Shown here one piece after another: positions 44,787 through 53,627 of a stretch of 64,000 nt of DNA. How positions within the stretch are numbered: position 1 is the stretch's first letter; each line of letters opens with the position of its first letter. The DNA comes from Singulisphaera sp045290345 (GTDB taxonomy: Bacteria > Planctomycetota > Planctomycetia > Isosphaerales > Isosphaeraceae): positions 124,001 through 188,000 of the forward strand of contig NZ_CP155447.1 in NCBI RefSeq assembly GCF_045290345.1. Reading direction: 5' to 3'. The translations under genes and the position numbers were made by a program. The notes under the pieces are model-generated. The model worked only from the letters and a program-made list of their open reading frames with translations, was not told where the DNA came from and did not search any database.

Positions 44787-45332
44787 TCATTTCCCCGAGT
44801 TTGAATCATCGACACTAAAATCGACCGGCAAGGAATAGGTTCGCCTTTTTTCGAAAATCGTTTTCTCGTTCGGTCTTGAAGGTTCAGTGACTAATGTTTC
44901 GAGTGCTTCGGCGACGAGGGAGTACCGGCCGGGCTTTACTGGGGTCGCTAACTCCAGGGCCAGAGTGGCTGAATTCGCGTCCTGTTGTAGTACCTTTGCC
45001 GGAAATCCGCCGCCTGCGGCCTTCTTGCCTCGCCGAAAATAGATGTTAACGACTTCGGGCAGCCTTCCCGGTGGCTGCGTTTCGACGCGGACTTTACAAG
45101 CGATCGGGTCCCCTTTCTTGACGTGGGAATCGGGTTCCGGAGAGATGATCGTCACTTTCGGTGACGGCGTCGTCGCCGGGCGAGCGTCCGTGCTCTTGAT
45201 GACCTGAGGCTCGGTCAATTGCGTCGGCGGCAGTGGCTGCGATTTACTGCAGCCCGACGAGAGCGGCAACGCGGCGCCCACCAACAGTGCTGTGGTCAAC
45301 AGGGCTGGGCGGAGTTCACGCGACTTGACCAT
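44787..45332 (-). CDS. Cassette lipoprotein, unit B
   Basis: 181 residues, the near-identical duplicate of the unit A lipoprotein, with differences such as HHVKKGD to SHVKKGD, NINIRRG to NIYFRRG and KYETRR to IFEKRR. The lipobox and ribosome site are conserved. It is followed 6 bases later by the second DUF1559 gene. Confidence 0.85.
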   Translation of the reverse strand: MVKSRELRPALLTTALLVGAALPLSSGCSKSQPLPPTQLTEPQVIKSTDARPATTPSPKVTIISPEPDSHVKKGDPIACKVRVETQPPGRLPEVVNIYFRRGKKAAGGGFPAKVLQQDANSATLALELATPVKPGRYSLVAEALETLVTEPSRPNEKTIFEKRRTYSLPVDFSVDDSNSGK

Positions 45333-45616
45333 TGGTTCCCCTAGCATGGGTGCAGTCAACTGCAAGCGAGATCACCCTAGCCCGTCCCGAGCGAATTGCA
45401 AGGGAAATACCGACTGCTACGGATTCTTGGGGCCCGCCGGCTTTCTGACGTGAGCAAATATGACGGATATGAACCGCGTCCCTCGGAAGGAGGCATCAGC
45501 TCCTAGTGATGCTTCGGCAGGGGATCGCCGATACCCCCGCCATCGTCGTCGGCTACTTCGGCACCATCGCGATCGAGAATCTGGCAGTCTAGAGAGCCTA
45601 ACCCTCGAGGGGCCAT

Positions 45617-45740
45617 CAGTGGCCATGCACTTCAATTGGGAAATCTGAGGAATTTAGCAAAACCGCAAAACTGTCCGCGAATCTTGGTAGTTTGCTCAGG
45701 CCTCCTGGTTTGCCCAATTTAGGTGCATGGCCACCGACCG
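45617..45740. mobile_element. 124-bp MITE-like element, copy 4 (right end of unit B)
   Basis: Ends GTGCATGGCCACCGACCG, directly joined to the WD40-type 3' fragment. The last bases differ slightly (ACCGACCG rather than ACCGACTG), consistent with the outer boundary of the insertion. Confidence 0.85.
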
Positions 45741-45742
45741 TG

Positions 45743-46603
45743 ATGCTCAAGATCATCTCAGTCGGGGCCGCAAGTTTGGCCGTCGCTTGTGTCGGCCTGA
45801 CCACAAGCTGGGCCTTGCAGCCCGGCGTGGGGTTGGAGGTGGCGGTCCCTCAGGAGGCTGGCAGCGCCGCGCGGAAAGGCGACTTGGCAGGTGCATCGAA
45901 GGACGACTTCCCCTTTGTCAGCGAGGAAAGATTCAAAGACTACCGGCACGCAACCATCGGCAAAATGTATCCGCTGATCGAAGGGAAGCAATCGCCGAAT
46001 TTCCAGAGCCGGGAGGCCGTCCTCTATCAGGACGGGACGGTGAAGCTCTGGAGCAACCGGCAGAAGGATCCGGTCGCCCCGCCATTACGCCATGACGACC
46101 CAATCAAAGAACTTATGTTTATCGACGAGCTTTCTCTCTTGATTACGGCCTCAAACGAGTCGATCAAGGTCTGGGACGGCCTTCAGGGCCAGCTCCGAAA
46201 AGAGTTGAGCGGCGAGACAATCCATCCACACTGGCTTGCAGCCGTTCCCGAAGTCAAGCAATTCGTGTCGATCGATACGAATCACAAGGCGATAACCATC
46301 TGGGATGCGGTCAGTCTCACGCGCGTCACCACACTTCGCCTGAAGGGCGAGGCGGATCGAGTCGACGCGGCGGGTCTATCCGGCGATGGCAAAACGGTCG
46401 TGGCGTTCCGGTTCGGCGAGGATCCGTCCGCTATGCTCTGGGACGTGGCATCGGGTCAACCTTTCGCCACCTTGCGAGCACCGTCATCCGCGATCACCAA
46501 TCTGTTCAACGAAAAAGGGACGGATTTGAACCCACCTCAGGCCAAACGGGGCACACGATTTTGGGAGGTTGTCCGTTCTCTGGCGCCGACAACCGGCCAA
46601 TGA
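45743..46603 (+). pseudogene. 3' part of an ECF sigma/WD40-type fusion gene
   Basis: 287 codons. They open with a transmembrane segment (MLKIISVGAASLAVACVGLT) as found after the sigma domains of planctomycete ECF fusions, then WD40-like blades (VKLWSNRQKDP, ESIKVWDGLQGQL, KAITIWDAVSLTRV, PSAMLWDVASGQPFAT). The sigma domains that should precede it are the fragments at 40770 and 43461, separated by the mobile cassette. It might still be translated from its own ATG, but no ribosome site is evident. Confidence 0.7.
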
Positions 46604-46719
46604 CTTCGAAGTGACGAGCCGAAACTTTGACCCATCCTCCGAGATTCTTGTAATGATCGAGCCACGTTCGTGCATGAAGGGGTAACAGGCACGCGTCATC
46701 GTCGAAGGGAATCGATACC

Positions 46720-48798
46720 ATGGCGAAGGTTCGATCAGGCTCGGCAGTGGGTCAATTGCAATCGCTCTTTCAGGTGGGGACCATCTCTAACCTGACGGAC
46801 GGACAACTCCTGGAGCGGTTTCACTCTCGGCGAGGCGCAATGGCCGAGGCTGCGTTTGAAGCCTTGGTCGAGCGTCACGGAGCGATGGTCCTCGGCGTCT
46901 GCCGCCGCATCCTCGCCGATCCGCACGACGCCGACGACGCCTTCCAGGCGACCTTCTTGATTCTGGTCCAGCGTGCCGGTTCGATCCGCGTCGATGATTC
47001 GCTCGGCCGCTGGCTCTATGGAGTCAGCTCTCGCGTGGCCATCCGAGCAAAGGCTCAGGCCGCGCGACGGAGACGGCTCGAGGAGCGAGTCGCGGCCAAG
47101 CCGACCGCGTCAACCACGAATGACCTCGTGCGGCTGGACCTCCGGAGCGTGCTTGATGAGGAGCTTCGCCGATTGCCCGAGAAATATCGAGCACCGGTGG
47201 TCCTCTGCCATCTTCAAGGCTTGAGCCAGGACGAGACAGCGCGGGTGCTCGGCTGGCCCCTGGGGACCGTCCAAGGGCGGCTGGCGCGTGCTCGGGAAAC
47301 CTTGCGAAACCGACTGTCTCGGCGCGGCTTGACCCCATCGACCTCGTTCTCGATCACCGGCCTTTTCGCTCTTTCCCACCCGGGGCCAGTTCCGTTTGCG
47401 CTCCGCCGGCGGACCGTTCAAGCGGTCATGCGAATGGTCGGAGGCGAGGCCACACTCGCCGGAACCGGTTCGGCCGCGGCGATCGCCCTTGCCAAAGGAG
47501 CCGGCGGGACCATGTTGGTGACGAAGCTGAAGTTCGCCTCGCTGCTGGTCTTGTTCGCTGGCATCGGGGCGGGCACCACCGTCCTACCGCAACGGGCCAC
47601 GGCCGAGCAGCGAACTTCAGCCGTGCCGAATCCGCCCCCCCGCGCTGAGGAGCCGGCCCTGGTTCGTTTGGAACCGGGCACGCGACCGCCGGCTGGCACG
47701 TTCAGAATTCCGATGAGACTCGTCCCAGGCTTCGACTCGTTGGAACTGGGCACGCGACCGACGGCTGGCACGTTCAGAATTCCGATGAGACTCGTCCCAG
47801 GCTTCGACTCGAAGGAAATCGCCGATGACGACCAGGTCGTGTTGATTTCCATCGGTGCCCAAGAAATCACCATCCCCCGTGAGAGCAACGCGTTCGTCCG
47901 GGCAATCCGCGACACCTGCCATCGAGCGACAGAATGGCTATGGGTCGATGCGCCCGCAGTCGAGCGGAAACCCAGCGATCAATCGTCCGAAGTCGAAGCA
48001 ACCACTCTCGAGTTTGCGCCGGGAGCGGAGGAGGCGAAGAGTACGCGACCTCTGACGGTCATCGAGCCGAAGCTGGCGGTGACCTTGATCGGTCCCAAGC
48101 AACGCTTTCCGAAGACCATCGCCACCTATTCCCTGACCGTCGAGAACTCAGGGACAGCCCCTGCCCAAAATGTGCAAGTGGAGGCGATCCTGCCAGGTCT
48201 TGGCCCACTCGTCAAATTACCCCCAGGCTCCAAGTTCGATCCTCAATCCCGCCGACTCACCTGGCCCTCCCTGAAGATCGAGCCCGGAAAGACCTCGCTC
48301 AAGTTCGAGGTACGCCTGGGAGACCCCGGCCTCTACAAAGTCACCGCGAAGGCCGTTGATCAGGCCGGTTTGAACGTGAGTGACACGACCTTCACCGAAG
48401 TCATCGGTCTGGCCGATCTCGACCTCGGGATCACCGAAGACAGGCGAGTCATCGACGTTAATCAGCTCACAACCTTCACCGTGCGCGTTCGGAACAAGGG
48501 GTCGAACGACGCTCGCAACGTCATCATCAGCGTGAAAAATTCGGCGAACGTTACCGTGACGAAGACAGCGGGGACCGAAGAGCCTGCTCGCTTCAAGCGG
48601 AACAATAGTGGTAAGCCCATCGAAGGCGAGATCCACTTTCCGCCAATCCCTCGGCTGAAACCAGGTCAAGAGAACGTGCTTGGGATCCAAGTCAAGGCAC
48701 TCGAGCCTGGCACGGCCACCTGCCGCGTCTTCCTGAGCCACGACGATGCCGACCAACCGCTTGAGGCGATGGCCACCCTCAGGGTGACCCAACCCTGA
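46720..48798 (+). CDS. ECF sigma factor fused to a transmembrane segment and DUF11 domains
   Basis: 692 residues. Region 2 (FEALVERHGAMVLGVCRRIL, DDAFQATFLILVQRAG) and region 4 (LPEKYRAPVVLCHLQGLSQDE, GWPLGTVQGRLARARETL) form a complete ECF sigma factor in the first 200 residues. A membrane helix follows (FASLLVLFAGIGAGTTVL), then a linker with two tandem 24-residue repeats (GTRPPAGTFRIPMRLVPGFD, GTRPTAGTFRIPMRLVPGFD). Two DUF11-like beta domains end the protein (TYSLTVENSGTAPAQNVQVE; TFTVRVRNKGSNDARNVIIS). The layout suggests a membrane-tethered sigma factor with an extracytoplasmic sensor. No separate anti-sigma gene is adjacent. Confidence 0.92.
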   Translation: MAKVRSGSAVGQLQSLFQVGTISNLTDGQLLERFHSRRGAMAEAAFEALVERHGAMVLGVCRRILADPHDADDAFQATFLILVQRAGSIRVDDSLGRWLYGVSSRVAIRAKAQAARRRRLEERVAAKPTASTTNDLVRLDLRSVLDEELRRLPEKYRAPVVLCHLQGLSQDETARVLGWPLGTVQGRLARARETLRNRLSRRGLTPSTSFSITGLFALSHPGPVPFALRRRTVQAVMRMVGGEATLAGTGSAAAIALAKGAGGTMLVTKLKFASLLVLFAGIGAGTTVLPQRATAEQRTSAVPNPPPRAEEPALVRLEPGTRPPAGTFRIPMRLVPGFDSLELGTRPTAGTFRIPMRLVPGFDSKEIADDDQVVLISIGAQEITIPRESNAFVRAIRDTCHRATEWLWVDAPAVERKPSDQSSEVEATTLEFAPGAEEAKSTRPLTVIEPKLAVTLIGPKQRFPKTIATYSLTVENSGTAPAQNVQVEAILPGLGPLVKLPPGSKFDPQSRRLTWPSLKIEPGKTSLKFEVRLGDPGLYKVTAKAVDQAGLNVSDTTFTEVIGLADLDLGITEDRRVIDVNQLTTFTVRVRNKGSNDARNVIISVKNSANVTVTKTAGTEEPARFKRNNSGKPIEGEIHFPPIPRLKPGQENVLGIQVKALEPGTATCRVFLSHDDADQPLEAMATLRVTQP

Positions 48799-48852
48799 CC
48801 ATGAGTCCACACCCGCCGGTTCACTCGCGACCGTTGTACGGTGAATCGCCGG

Positions 48853-49263
48853 CTAGGTCGACCAGAGGACAAGCCCGACCAGGAGCATCCCGCCCAGGAC
48901 GATGACGGTCGTCAAGGCCGTAACTGTCACTGAGTCGGGTTCATATCGGCCATCGTCGATGGCCCGTCGGGTCCGAAAATAGAGCCGGCCCGCCCAGGCG
49001 GACTGCAACGTCCCAAGCACCAGAAAGACAATACCCGCAATCATAAACTCATGACTACCGTGAGGGACGTGAGCCGGGGGATTGCCGCCGACCAGGGCTA
49101 ATTGCCGCAACAGCAAGCCCATCCGGGCAATCACGAAACCGAGCCCGATTAATCCCAGCGAGGTGCGGATCCAGGCCAAAAAGGTTCGCTCGTTTGCCAG
49201 GTGATCCCTCGTCCGGCCAGAAGCGTCGGCGACACGGGAGGGCTCAGGATCGGTCTGCGGCAT
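48853..49263 (-). CDS. DUF202 (YidH-like) membrane protein
   Basis: 136 residues from the ATG with AGAGGA upstream. The family core LANERTFLAWIRTSLGLIGLGF is clear, followed by two more helices (FMIAGIVFLVLGTLQSAWAG and ALTTVIVLGGMLLVGLVLW). The function of DUF202 is unknown in bacteria; relatives include the SPX-linked VTC1 subunit fold. It is convergent with the sigma factor gene. Confidence 0.88.
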   Translation of the reverse strand: MPQTDPEPSRVADASGRTRDHLANERTFLAWIRTSLGLIGLGFVIARMGLLLRQLALVGGNPPAHVPHGSHEFMIAGIVFLVLGTLQSAWAGRLYFRTRRAIDDGRYEPDSVTVTALTTVIVLGGMLLVGLVLWST

Positions 49264-49334
49264 CTTGGTCCTCTGATGATTTCTCGGCGTCTTCAACCGC
49301 TGGCCGGGGCCAACCAGGGCATGCGTCATGCCAC

Positions 49335-49502
49335 CACCGCAAAACGTCGATTGCGGTCCGATTTCCCAGCGTTCGCGGCGCGTGGATTTTGATGACAATG
49401 GAGGCCTAAACCTGAAATTACAGGACGAGGTCGATGCGCCGGGGTCTGCCCTCGCCGACTCGCCCATTCCCCGATAGGAGCGTTGAGGGCCGTGGCCGAC
49501 AA
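49335..49502. repeat. 168-bp direct repeat, decayed copy of the yajQ promoter region
   Basis: Matches 51628-51795 at 160 of 168 positions without gaps. It includes the palindromic CCGCAA-N8-TTGCGG, the ribosome site and the GTG start of yajQ, but reads only 15 codons (VADNYVPLYDPKFIS). The -10 box TATAAT of the intact copy is GACAAT here. Confidence 0.93.
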
Positions 49503-49570
49503 TTATGTCCCCCTTTACGATCCCAAATTCATTTCATGAGTTTGACACTGAAATATTCCCTCCGAATCCA

Positions 49571-50158
49571 TCATGGAATCATTGAGAGCAAGCGGGCCCC
49601 GAGGTAGAAGATCACCCAGAGCACGCCAACAAGCCTACCAAGGCGGTCATCCCACGCCCGCTCGGGATTCCACTGACCGACTATTTTCAGCGTGAGCCAA
49701 GTTACCAGCACGGCAATGGCGATGTCCTCCTTGAAATCCTCCTGTAAGTAATACCTGGCGTCTTGTCCCCACACCCGGCCGTAGAAGCCCAACTTGCCCT
49801 CAAAAGCGACCCAGAAACCTGCCCGGCTTGCCCATCCGAGAAGCCGTACCGTTACGACCAGCCCCACCGCCAGATGCACAAACAGGCCGGGCACTCCCCG
49901 ACGCAAGCGGAGTCTATCAGCAGAACGAATCAGGATCGAAATCAGGAGGGGGAGGCTCAGGCTGGCGAGGCCAATCGAACACATCGTTAGCCTGATTTCA
50001 TAGGGATGCAATTCTGGGTAGCGGTTGAACCACGCATCCAGCGACAACAGTATCAAGCGTAAGGCACGACCCGTCGACAACAGGAGAGCGGTGGAGGCCA
50101 CGAGGACAATGGCATCACTTATGAGGAATCGCCTGCTGTGGGCTTCTTGGCTGTTCAT
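49571..50158 (-). CDS. Multi-spanning membrane protein, family not recognised
   Basis: 195 residues from the ATG of MNSQEAHSRRFLISDAIVLVAS; the longer frame upstream is AT-rich and lacks a ribosome site. Five hydrophobic segments are visible (FLISDAIVLVASTALLLSTG, LASLSLPLLISILI, LFVHLAVGLVVTVRLLG, IAIAVLVTWLTLKIVG, LVGVLWVIFYLGARLLS). The RRFLISDAIVLVA opening is common to a large planctomycete paralogue group of unknown role. It lies inside the segment bracketed by 168-bp repeats. Confidence 0.7.
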   Translation of the reverse strand: MNSQEAHSRRFLISDAIVLVASTALLLSTGRALRLILLSLDAWFNRYPELHPYEIRLTMCSIGLASLSLPLLISILIRSADRLRLRRGVPGLFVHLAVGLVVTVRLLGWASRAGFWVAFEGKLGFYGRVWGQDARYYLQEDFKEDIAIAVLVTWLTLKIVGQWNPERAWDDRLGRLVGVLWVIFYLGARLLSMIP

Positions 50159-50366
50159 TTGGATTTCTGACCCCTGATGGCGTCGGGAAGCTTTTTGGTC
50201 GGGGTCTATTTTAGCCGATAAATCTGACAACTGTAACAGAGCAACAACGAATAAAGCAGAGAATATAGAGGGGGACATAGCAATTACCGTCGACTGTCGA
50301 CAATTGTTATATTCACAATTTATGCACATTAATACAAAGATGCTCACATTTCATCATGCGCGGCGG

Positions 50367-51365
50367 TCAGGAAAATGCCGGCATGACGTCGCGTGCGAAA
50401 CGTCGTAACTGCTCCTTGCCGCCAAGAATCGTGAGGAGCACATACTCCGCGCCCGCTTCGTTCAAGATCGTGAGCATGTCGCAGATTTCATCCGGCGTTC
50501 CGTAAAGCGTGTTGGCCTCAGTCGCGCCAACCGTGTCGGCGTACGCGAGGACATGTGAACCCGCGTTGCCGTCAGGCGATCGAGACACCGCGACCGTGCG
50601 CCGGGTGTATTCGGCTTGCCGGGCCAGCGCGGCTTCTTTGTCGGCCTTGTCTTTCGCCACGTAAAGTTGGCGCGCCACCGCCACCTGCATCGGATCGAAT
50701 GTGAAGCCCCTGGCTTCGCGTTCGGAGCGGTAGAGCGCGATGCGTTCGCCGATCGCGTCGGCCCCGGCATATTGATCGAGAATCAGATTGAACCCGCGGG
50801 CTGCGGCGCGGCGGATCGACGAAGGACTCGCGGCAGCGACCCAGAACGGCGGATGAGGGCGCTGCGCGGTCGGCGGCTCGACCACGATATCCTCGAATTG
50901 CCAGTAGCGGCCGTGATGGGAGAAACGCGAGCGCGAGGTCCAGGAGCGCATGATGACCTCGATCGCCTCTTCAAACCGCGCCTCCGCCTCCTCCCGCGGA
51001 ATGCCGAACCCCTTGAATTCACCGTGCCGGTAGCCTTTGCCGATGCCGAAATCGAGCCGGCCGTTGGAAATCAGATCCAACGTCGCCGTCTGCTCGGCCA
51101 ACAGGACGGGGTTATGCCATGGCAACACCATCACCGCAGTGCCTAGCCGCAACCTGGTTGTTCTCATCGCGAGGCAAGTGAGCAGCGTGAGTGGGGCAGA
51201 GACCTGATTCCAGCCACTGAAATGGTGCTCGACCGAAAAGCTCGAATGGTAACCGAGCGTCTCCGCCTCGACATTGAGATCGAGATAGTCCCGAAACCCC
51301 TGTCCGGTTTCCGGGCCAAACTTGTCGTTGTCAGCTTGCGCCGAACAGAGCAGACCAAAACGCAT
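50367..51365 (-). CDS. LLM-class flavin-dependent oxidoreductase
   Basis: 332 residues from the ATG with GGGAG 6 bases upstream. The bacterial-luciferase TIM-barrel pattern is clear: LNVEAETLGYHSSFSVEHHF, LRLGTAVMVLPWHNPVLLAEQ, LDLISNGRLDFGIGKGYRHGEF (each in part), then PPFWVAAASPSSIRRAA. Such enzymes use reduced FMN or F420 to oxidise organic substrates. The substrate is unknown. It sits between direct repeats and differs in flavour from its neighbours, so horizontal acquisition is plausible. Confidence 0.92.
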   Translation of the reverse strand: MRFGLLCSAQADNDKFGPETGQGFRDYLDLNVEAETLGYHSSFSVEHHFSGWNQVSAPLTLLTCLAMRTTRLRLGTAVMVLPWHNPVLLAEQTATLDLISNGRLDFGIGKGYRHGEFKGFGIPREEAEARFEEAIEVIMRSWTSRSRFSHHGRYWQFEDIVVEPPTAQRPHPPFWVAAASPSSIRRAAARGFNLILDQYAGADAIGERIALYRSEREARGFTFDPMQVAVARQLYVAKDKADKEAALARQAEYTRRTVAVSRSPDGNAGSHVLAYADTVGATEANTLYGTPDEICDMLTILNEAGAEYVLLTILGGKEQLRRFARDVMPAFS

Positions 51366-51627
51366 TATCAACTCCCTTTTGTCTCAACCCATCCAGCCAC
51401 CGCCCCCGGGGGCCGCCTCATTCTCAGATTCGGTGACACGAGCCCTCGGGACTGGGTTCATCCGAATCTCTCCAAGACAGCTACGCAACATCATGCTTAT
51501 GACATGCAGCATAGCCAATATTTCCCATCCAGCACAAACTTTGCATTTTACCAATGTCTCCCAAAGTGAGCGCCGGGCCTGGTCCCCCGCCCGGGTTCGC
51601 TTGAGTCGGCGCTCTTGGCTGCAGGGA

Positions 51628-51795
51628 CACCGCAAAACGTCGATTGCGGGCCGATTTCCCAGCGTTCGCGGCGGGTGGATTTTGATTATAATGGAGGCCT
51701 AAACCTGATATTACAGGACGAGTTCGATGCGCCGGGGTCTGCCCTCGCCGACTCGCCCATTCCCCGATAGGAGCGCTGAGAGCCGTGGCCGACAA
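51628..51795. repeat. 168-bp direct repeat, intact copy
   Basis: The functional promoter and start region of yajQ, duplicated at 49335-49502. Together the copies bracket 2.1 kb holding the membrane protein and the flavin oxidoreductase. Confidence 0.93.
51665..51692 (+). promoter_or_regulatory. Possible yajQ promoter
   Basis: A perfect TATAAT at 51687-51692 with a weak TTCGCG 16 bases upstream. The leader to the GTG is about 85 bases. The palindrome CCGCAA-N8-TTGCGG at 51630-51649 could be an operator. Confidence 0.45.
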
Positions 51796-52282
51796 CCATG
51801 CATTCGATATCGTCAGCGAAATCAACAGTGCCGAGATGCACAACGCGGTCGTGCAGGCGCAGCACGAGATCGCGGTCCGCTATGACTTCAAGGGGACGCG
51901 AGCCTCGATCGAGTACAACAAGAAAGACAACAACTTGACCCTGCTGGCCGACCACAAGGGACAGTTGGACACCGTGATCCAGGTGCTCAAAGAAAAGATG
52001 GCCAAGCGCGGGGTGGCGGTCAATGCACTCAAGCGAGGGAAGCTCGAGGAAGCGACTCACGACTCGGTCCGCGAAATTCTGACGCTTCATACGGGCATCG
52101 AGACCGACGACGCCAAGAAGCTCGTCAAGCAGATCAAGCAGATCGGCATCAAGGTGCAGGCCCAGATCATGGATAGTAAGGTCCGCGTTACGGGCAAAAA
52201 GATTGATGAACTCCAATCGGTGATCGCCTACCTGAAGGAGAACGGGCCGGAATATCCTCTCCAGTACGTCAATTTTACGTGA
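51785..52282 (+). CDS. yajQ: YajQ-family nucleotide-binding protein
   Basis: 165 residues from GTG with AGGAG and GAGAG upstream. The family pattern is complete: FDIVSEINSAEMHNAVVQA, RYDFKGTRASIEY, GLAKRG-type VLKEKMAKRGVAV, KKLVKQIKQIGIKVQAQIMD and RVTGKKIDELQ. YajQ (UPF0234) has two ferredoxin-like domains. Members bind cyclic di-GMP in Xanthomonas and nucleotides or tRNA elsewhere. It is cytoplasmic and appears monocistronic. Confidence 0.95.
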   Translation: MADNHAFDIVSEINSAEMHNAVVQAQHEIAVRYDFKGTRASIEYNKKDNNLTLLADHKGQLDTVIQVLKEKMAKRGVAVNALKRGKLEEATHDSVREILTLHTGIETDDAKKLVKQIKQIGIKVQAQIMDSKVRVTGKKIDELQSVIAYLKENGPEYPLQYVNFT

Positions 52283-52442
52283 GTTGCGTACTAGGCACGT
52301 TCCGCAGCCCGTCTCGCTCAAGGAGTCACCTTCCTGTTGAGTACCCCGTCGGAACCGGCCGATGTAATGGGGGTCCCGGATGGCCGGGCGTTTGGCCGTT
52401 GCGTTGATTTGGCCACGGCGCGATCTTAGGAGGATCTTCGCG

Positions 52443-53603
52443 ATGGGGTTCTTGAACGGACGCATCACCTACGTGCGATTTCGGGTCAGCGGCTCGAGCC
52501 CCTTGCCTTTCGGGGACGAAATCCTCGAGCAAATCCAAGCGCATGCCCTCGGCCGCCACGGCGGACCCGATCCCACCGACGGCATCACGATTGGCTGGGC
52601 GGGGGGGGACCATGTGCTCGACCTGACGTTCGACCCGGTCAAGAACCTCCTGAACGACGCCCTTCACCTCTCGATTCGGATCGACACGGATAAGATCCCT
52701 GGCACCCTGCTGAAGGCTTACACCAAGATCGAAACCGATGCCCGGGCTCAACTTAACCCGAGCGGTTACCCGACCAAAGCCCAGCGTCAGGAGGCCAAAG
52801 AGGCCGCGATCATCCGGGCTGAGGCCGAGGCGGCGGACGGCCGGTTCCGCCGGATGGCTCACTACCCGGTGCTCTGGGACGCCCAGTCCAACGTTCTTTA
52901 TGCCGGGATGACCAGCCTGACCGCGATCGAACGGCTGAAAACCCTGTTCCGCGAGACGTTCGACCGCACGCTCGAGCCGATCACGGCGGGGAGCCTGGCG
53001 TACTCGCAGGCCGAGGTCCACGGCCTCGAGCGCACGGTTGAGGACTTCGGTCCGGTCGGCTTCGTGGGCGAGGGGGGGGGTTACTCCACGGTGGCCTGGG
53101 CCGACTCGGACGCGTCGAGCCGCGACTTCTGGGGCAACGAGTTCCTGATCTGGCTCTGGCACACGTTGCAGATCGACGGCGACACGATCACGCTCCGGGA
53201 CGACTCGGAAGTGACCGTGATGATGGCCAAAACGCTGACCTTGGACTGCCCGCTCGGCGAGCACGGCCGCGACGCCCTGACCACCGAAGGACCGACCAAG
53301 CTCCCCGAGGCGTTCCGGGCAATCCAGGCGGGAAAGTTGCCGCGCAAGGCGGGCCTGATCCTGGTGCGCGACGGGCTCCAATACGAGCTGACCCTGCAAG
53401 CCGAAACCCTCGCCGTATCGGGCGCCAGCCTGCCCAAGCCCGAAGGGATCTCGCGAGAAGATGCCAAGCCTGCGCGGATTGAAGGGCTGAGACATCTGGT
53501 GGAGACTCTCGACCTGCTGTACGATGCCTACGGTCGGTGCCGAACCGGTCCGGAGTGGAGCGGTGAACTCGGCCGCATTCGACTCTGGCTCAAGGCGGCG
53601 TGA
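52443..53603 (+). CDS. RdgC-like recombination-associated protein (putative)
   Basis: 386 residues from the ATG preceded by AGGAGG. The order of features resembles RdgC: an N-terminal ferredoxin-like segment (ITYVRFRVSGSSPLPFGDEI), IGWAGGDHVLD, a basic helical hinge (SGYPTKAQRQEAKEAAIIRA) and PVLWDAQSNVLYAGMTSLTAIERLKTLFRETF (in part), where RdgC has its second strand-helix module. E. coli RdgC is 303 residues and forms a DNA-encircling ring that limits RecA. The match is structural rather than by a signature motif. The YdjM-like gene follows by 24 bases. Confidence 0.5.
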   Translation: MGFLNGRITYVRFRVSGSSPLPFGDEILEQIQAHALGRHGGPDPTDGITIGWAGGDHVLDLTFDPVKNLLNDALHLSIRIDTDKIPGTLLKAYTKIETDARAQLNPSGYPTKAQRQEAKEAAIIRAEAEAADGRFRRMAHYPVLWDAQSNVLYAGMTSLTAIERLKTLFRETFDRTLEPITAGSLAYSQAEVHGLERTVEDFGPVGFVGEGGGYSTVAWADSDASSRDFWGNEFLIWLWHTLQIDGDTITLRDDSEVTVMMAKTLTLDCPLGEHGRDALTTEGPTKLPEAFRAIQAGKLPRKAGLILVRDGLQYELTLQAETLAVSGASLPKPEGISREDAKPARIEGLRHLVETLDLLYDAYGRCRTGPEWSGELGRIRLWLKAA

Positions 53604-53627
53604 CGTCCTGCTCCGCACGGAGTGTGA

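Larger units (their letters stand above)
40641..45740. repeat. Tandem duplication of a 2.4-2.7 kb cassette
   Basis: Unit A (40641-43329) and unit B (43330-45740) are near-identical and collinear: sigma-factor 5' fragment, left 124-bp element, DUF1559 gene, lipoprotein gene, short remnant, right 124-bp element. Unit B is shorter because it lacks about 110 bases of sigma sequence and has one rather than 25 copies of TAATCAG. Unit B has a 2-base insertion upstream of the sigma fragment. The high identity indicates a recent event. Confidence 0.9.
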
